From positions 18,684,531-18,748,530 of the forward strand of contig CM060484.1 in NCBI GenBank assembly GCA_030544235.1: a DNA stretch of 64,000 nucleotides. Reading direction: 5' to 3'. The notes beneath the pieces were generated by a model. It had not been told where the DNA came from. It worked only from the letters and a program-made list of their open reading frames with translations, and did not search any database. How positions within the stretch are numbered: the first letter of the stretch is position 1; every line of letters begins with the position of its first letter. The position numbers and the translations under genes are program-made. This DNA is from Lepturacanthus savala. Its lineage: Eukaryota > Chordata > Actinopteri > Scombriformes > Trichiuridae. Below, in pieces: positions 59,895-64,000 of the stretch.

Positions 59895-60365
59895 GATGGC
59901 ACAGCCAAAAGTCGCTGTTGGCAATTTCCTAGGACTAGTTCGTCAAAGTACATTGCCTGCAAACAGCAATTTCTGCAACTTTTGGCAATGTTCGATTCAA
60001 GATAGTGGACTTCCTGTTGGAGTTAAGCTATGGGTACCATGGATCATTTTTGTCCGTCTTGACCTGATACGTGTGTGCCGAATTTCGTTCCTCTATGTGA
60101 AACTATATGGTGAGGGTGTTCTTTTGAAAAATGTTAGGTGGTGCTATAGAGCCATTTTGCCACGCCCATATTCAAATCCTATAAAATACATACATTTTCA
60201 CCAGGCCCGATGCAGCTGCCAAATTTGGTGAGTTTTCGTGTATGTTCAGGCCCCCAAAAAGGCAGTTGATTCTGTTGAATCTGAAGTGTCAAACGAAAAG
60301 CAATCGGGCCTCGCGTAGCGCAACTGCCTTGCAGTCGCCGCTCGGCCCTAACTAAAGCCTCACAA
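59895..60365. repeat. Common teleost dispersed repeat
   Basis: Carries phrases typical of a very abundant fish repeat: AGTGGACTTCCTGTTGGAGTTAAGC, TTTTTGTCCGTCTTGACCTGATAC, GGTGGTGCTATAGAGCCATTTTGCCACGCCC, CAAATTTGGTGAGTTTTCG and AGGCCCCCAAAA, ending with GGGCCTCGCG...GCTCGGCCCTAA. Family assigned from memory. No open frame of note. Confidence 0.55.
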
Positions 60366-60615
60366 GCTAGCCACACTGCTAAGGCTAATGCTAACTGTTA
60401 ATGCTAACAACAATTGAGAACTTATTTTGAGGACTAAGAAGATGCAGGATTGACTGAAGGCTCTTTCACTGCAGCTGAGAGAAGTGGACTGTTTTGCAAA
60501 AGCTAAAGCCAGAAAAAATACATCAAGATCCTCACAACATAAGGCTAGGGTTTATTTTTGATGCTTATAAATAAGTGTTTTCTAATATGTAGAGTGATAT
60601 CAGATAAAATGGACC

Positions 60616-61262
60616 ATCAGGTAAAACGGGCCATTTAAGGTTTGGGGGTCCCTGCCCCTCTGGAAATTAGAGCCAATAACTGCAATGTATTTCAAACTGT
60701 TGACATAACTGTGCTTGACAAGTAAAAGGTGATTTGATTAGTTTACTTCAAATCTAGACTGCACCAGAAATGTGCTGTGCAGACGTATGCTGGCATACCA
60801 AATCTAACCAAACTATTAAAAGGATGATAGGTGTATTAAGAAAAGCAAATATGCATAAAAAATTATTAATGACCTCTGTCTTGATGACATCCACCAGAAA
60901 TAATGCTGTTAGTTTGATATATTGAAATATTTTTTGGAAAAGTGATGTTTATCTTGGTGACCCAATTTACCTTATCCCCTAAGATAAAATTGGGCACATG
61001 GTTCCAACTAAAATGGGCCACCCTCTTTGTAAAACATGTGCAATGTTTTGATTGTCATGTGAAATTAGTGCATCTCAAAGTAGTCTACTCCTTTTGCTGT
61101 GGTTGTGTAAAAAAAAGATATTATATCACATAATTCGAGCACAGAATGATCAGAAACAGGCATTATTAATCATAAATATACATGGCAAAGTTGGCATATG
61201 GCATATTTGGCATTGTTACTGTCCTAAGCGTTTTACCATAAAGTGGCCGAATTTACCTGAAA
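60616..61262. mobile_element. Possible terminal-inverted-repeat DNA transposon (MITE-like)
   Basis: ATCAGGTAAAACGGGCCATT at 60616-60635 is matched in inverted orientation by TAAAGTGGCCGAATTTACCT at about 61239-61258, with a few mismatches. The roughly 650-bp interior has no coding capacity and contains an extra AAAATGGGCCA word. Target duplication was not resolved, so the exact ends are uncertain. Confidence 0.35.
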
Positions 61263-63056
61263 TCACCCCATAACATCTGTAAGTTACGTTTGCTGTCAAT
61301 CATGTTAAGACTTGTATTAGAAGCTTACGTGCTTCCTGTGTTAGGTGTAGTTGGGTTTACTTTACTTCTAATTGACTTTAAATCCTGTATTGTTGTTGAT
61401 ACAGGGGAAACATGTTATGCTGTTGGTTAATTGAATGGTAAATCCTGTTGGTGACTGTGCTTCTTGTTATGTGATACTGTTACCTGTGCTATACGTAAAT
61501 CCAGTGTTAAATTTATTGTGTTATTAGTTTTGAGCGTTGAGAATGATGATTCTGCTGTGAATTGAACATCAAAGTTAGAGTGTTAATTAGGTTGCAATTA
61601 TGTATATTTGCTCATTCCTGTGTGGGGTCGGTTTTTATCACTAAATACATGAGATGCATTTACTTGTTAGTTTATCATCATGGAGTAGAAAGTGTAATAT
61701 TTCAGTATACAATATTGTACTTTGATATAATACTGAGTAAATGTACTTATTTACTTTTTTACATACTACACTTGGTAACATGTAACAAACAAACATGACA
61801 TTTAACTGAAATTACAGTTAAACGTATTGTATTTCTGAGAATATTCCTGTCACAGCTGGAGTTAGAACCAGACAAAGGCTCACTCGCTAACATGTTGCAC
61901 ACACAAACACACAAACAGTCACAGCTTGTCCAAAACAGAACAGTGGGTTGTATTTTCTCCCTAAAATGCTGTTTTTTTTTTTTCCAACCAAAGCCTCATG
62001 CGTGCAAGATAAATTGAATCACACTCATGCACACTTTTGTGCGGCTCCTGTCACACGCTTGTCTCTCTGATATTGACCTCCATACCACCACCGACCGCAG
62101 CGAGGACAGGACGTCTTTCCGCTTTAAAAATTAAACACGCTTGCTGATGATTTATATTTCATTATCCTGAGCTGGATTCATAATACATTATGTTGTGTTC
62201 TGTGTACAAAATCAAAGGTCATATTGGTCTTTGTAAAACAATGTGTAGCGTGTTTCGGGGGGGGCACGCTGCATTGTTTGGATGAGTTTGAAGAGACAAA
62301 AGGTAAGCGACAAAGACGAATAGGTATAAGCTTATTATTTACATAGCTGCGGCGATTATACCCGGTGTCCACCGCTTCCTCGGAATAAAATGAGCTTCCA
62401 TTATCGGCGGATCGCATGAAAATTCACGGCTAATGCTAAAAGGTGCTTGGTGTGTGTGGACACAGTCGGGAGAGTGGCGCCGTATTAGCATAACATCAAT
62501 GTCAAGCGTGCATGCCTCAATCGAGCTAATCAGTATTCCTAATGTCATATTAGTATGGCACTCAGGCTCTAAAATATACCGGCATATCGGGCGAAAATCA
62601 CTAATCAGCCGTGTTGATATGTGATGGAGTCAAACACTAATGGAATTTTTGAAGAAAGTTTAAAAATGCAACTCTGCTGCCCACAGGGGTAAATTATAAA
62701 TGAGCAAAGGCTGGATCCTACAGTATATGTAGGTGTGAGTGTGCAGCGCAGGTGAGTTTGCAGGTGATTGATTTTACAGGGCATTTTTTCACCTTTAAAC
62801 TGATCTAAGGCCTTTATTTTCCAGTCAGTTTTTTTCATCCAGTATGTCTGTTATGGACAAGGGGTCTGCTGTAAATGTGAATGAATTGCTTAAATAGACA
62901 GGGAATAACCAAGCATAACATCCCCAGAATATTCAGTTCTCTGAATATTTAAACAGGGAATACAGTGTTTCCCACAGACAAAGTAGTGGGGGTGCTGTGC
63001 CGTGCCTTTGACGTGTGTGTGCAGCTCTAGCACCCACTCACTCGCTTTCTGTACGT
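61263..63056. other. Unassigned flank sequence
   Basis: No gene recognised. It includes a weak TACTT-type repeat fragment (61640-61780), a poly-T tract near 61973, a G-run (62258-62265) and a low-repeat stretch at 62090-62640 discussed as a possible conserved non-coding element. Confidence 0.4.
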
Positions 63057-63064
63057 ATGAGTAA

Positions 63065-63788
63065 CAGTGTTGGGAGTAACGTATTAGAAAACTAATCAAT
63101 TATTGTAATACATTGATTTTTTGCTGTAATGCAGTAATGTAAGGAATTACAGGAAAAAAAATGTTAATATTGTACTCGATACAAATGTCAGTAATGAGCA
63201 TTACAATGTGTTTTTAACCTGGATTGAAGCAGTTTTTCTTGTTTTGTTTTGTTTTACAAATTCCCAAACATCACCGCTTTATATTTGTGGACTTGAAGAA
63301 CATCATAGATGTGCTACACCTAAAGAACTGTCCACTTCCTGAAATAGCAGCAGTAATTTAACATTTACAGAGGTGCCATAGCAACATCAAGTTAGCAAGG
63401 AAGCAAGCGGAGCATGAGAGTGGAGATAAAACCACAAAACAGACAAAATGAACTTTCTCCTGCTCTGAGATTCTTCAGCATTAAGAGGTTAGGAGGCTTG
63501 TTGCTGAAGACATGAAAACCACTTTCAACAGTAGAATCACCAGCTTTTTGAAAACTTGTCAGCAAGATCCCTGTTATGACTAACAGCAATAATGACAAAG
63601 GTGAGCTATACTTAGATCGCCAAATCCACATTTCCAGTTATTTTGGTGAGAGTAACTTAAAAGTAATGCAATAATAGTGTAATGCCTTATATTTTAAATA
63701 CAGTAATATTGTATTGTAATGAATTACTTTGAAATGACATTACCAAGTAATAACACATTACAGTTTTGAGGTAACTTGCTCAACACCA
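63065..63788. mobile_element. Non-autonomous hAT element with 8-bp target duplication
   Basis: Begins CAGTGTTGGGAGTAAC and ends ...GGTAACTTGCTCAACACCA, whose reverse complement TGGTGTTGAGCAAGTTACC matches the start. It is flanked by ATGAGTAA (63057-63064) and ATGAGCAA (63789-63796), an 8-bp duplication with one change, as expected of hAT transposition. The interior is rich in GTAATG-type words and has no transposase frame. Confidence 0.65.
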
Positions 63789-63796
63789 ATGAGCAA

Positions 63797-64000
63797 TGAT
63801 AAAAGACGGAGTGTCTTGTCTTTGGTTGGGAATGAGTTAAAGGACAGGTTCACGATTTTTCATGTCTGTCTTGGAGCAACAGCCAGGTGCAGAATGGAAC
63901 ATCAAAACATGTGCTGTGTCTCTTCTTTACACTTCTTCTTTGCAGTCACTCCAATTCAGCCACTGGCTTGTGCAGTGTAGTAGTACTGTCCCAAATCAAA
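63797..64000. other. Unassigned end of window
   Basis: About 200 bp without recognisable features. Confidence 0.4.

Noticed and set aside
60300..60365. GC-rich block as a tRNA gene or tRNA-derived SINE head
   Set aside because: No A/B box pair in proper spacing and no cloverleaf; it matches the end of a common fish dispersed repeat.

Overview
The window looks like teleost (probably spiny-rayed) fish nuclear DNA. It has split genes with GT-AG introns, long (GT)n minisatellites and Tc1-like and hAT-like debris of types common in fish, plus a Helitron carrying an AP-like endonuclease (Helentron type). No host protein gene, tRNA or rRNA was recognised. This assignment comes from reading the sequence; no database was searched.

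Positions 1-57961 (about 90% of the window) are a contiguous head-to-tail array of one Helentron family. Eleven copies of the same 3' end are present: a 20-nt palindrome (ACAATTTCCGCGGGAATTGT) directly followed by CTAG, with CTAG ending at 5317, 11751, 12715, 19151, 20115, 41888, 43007, 43972, 50406, 56842 and 57961. Between them lie three size classes. (a) One coding copy, U4, 20116-41888, 21.8 kb. (b) Five near-identical deletion derivatives of about 6.43 kb: U1 (cut by the window start), U2, U3, U5 and U6. They keep the promoter, the non-coding first exon, part of the intron minisatellite and the 3' end, but have lost about 15.5 kb including all coding exons. (c) Short non-coding elements: S1-S3 (about 964 bp) and M1-M2 (1119 bp). 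The order is U1-U2-S1-U3-S2-U4-M1-S3-U5-U6-M2.

U4 carries one predicted gene on the + strand. A TATA promoter with a perfect heat-shock element and a CRE lies at 22218-22259, followed by a non-coding exon 1 and a roughly 5 kb intron full of minisatellite. Sixteen coding exons (27474-38920) all join in frame and predict about 2961 aa. In order the protein has a basic N-terminus, an SGNH/GDSL-type hydrolase, a proline-rich linker built from duplicated exons, a papain-fold cysteine protease-like domain, acidic and basic repeats, a Cys-rich region, an HUH Rep nuclease with two tyrosines, a PIF1-like helicase and a C-terminal endonuclease/exonuclease/phosphatase domain. The 3' untranslated region contains a fossil LINE reverse-transcriptase fragment and ends near a shared AATAAA.

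Positions 57962-64000 are the right flank: a Tc1-like remnant that abuts the array, degenerate hAT-like fragments, a common fish dispersed repeat, a possible terminal-inverted-repeat element and a hAT-type element with an 8-bp target duplication. The remainder is unassigned.
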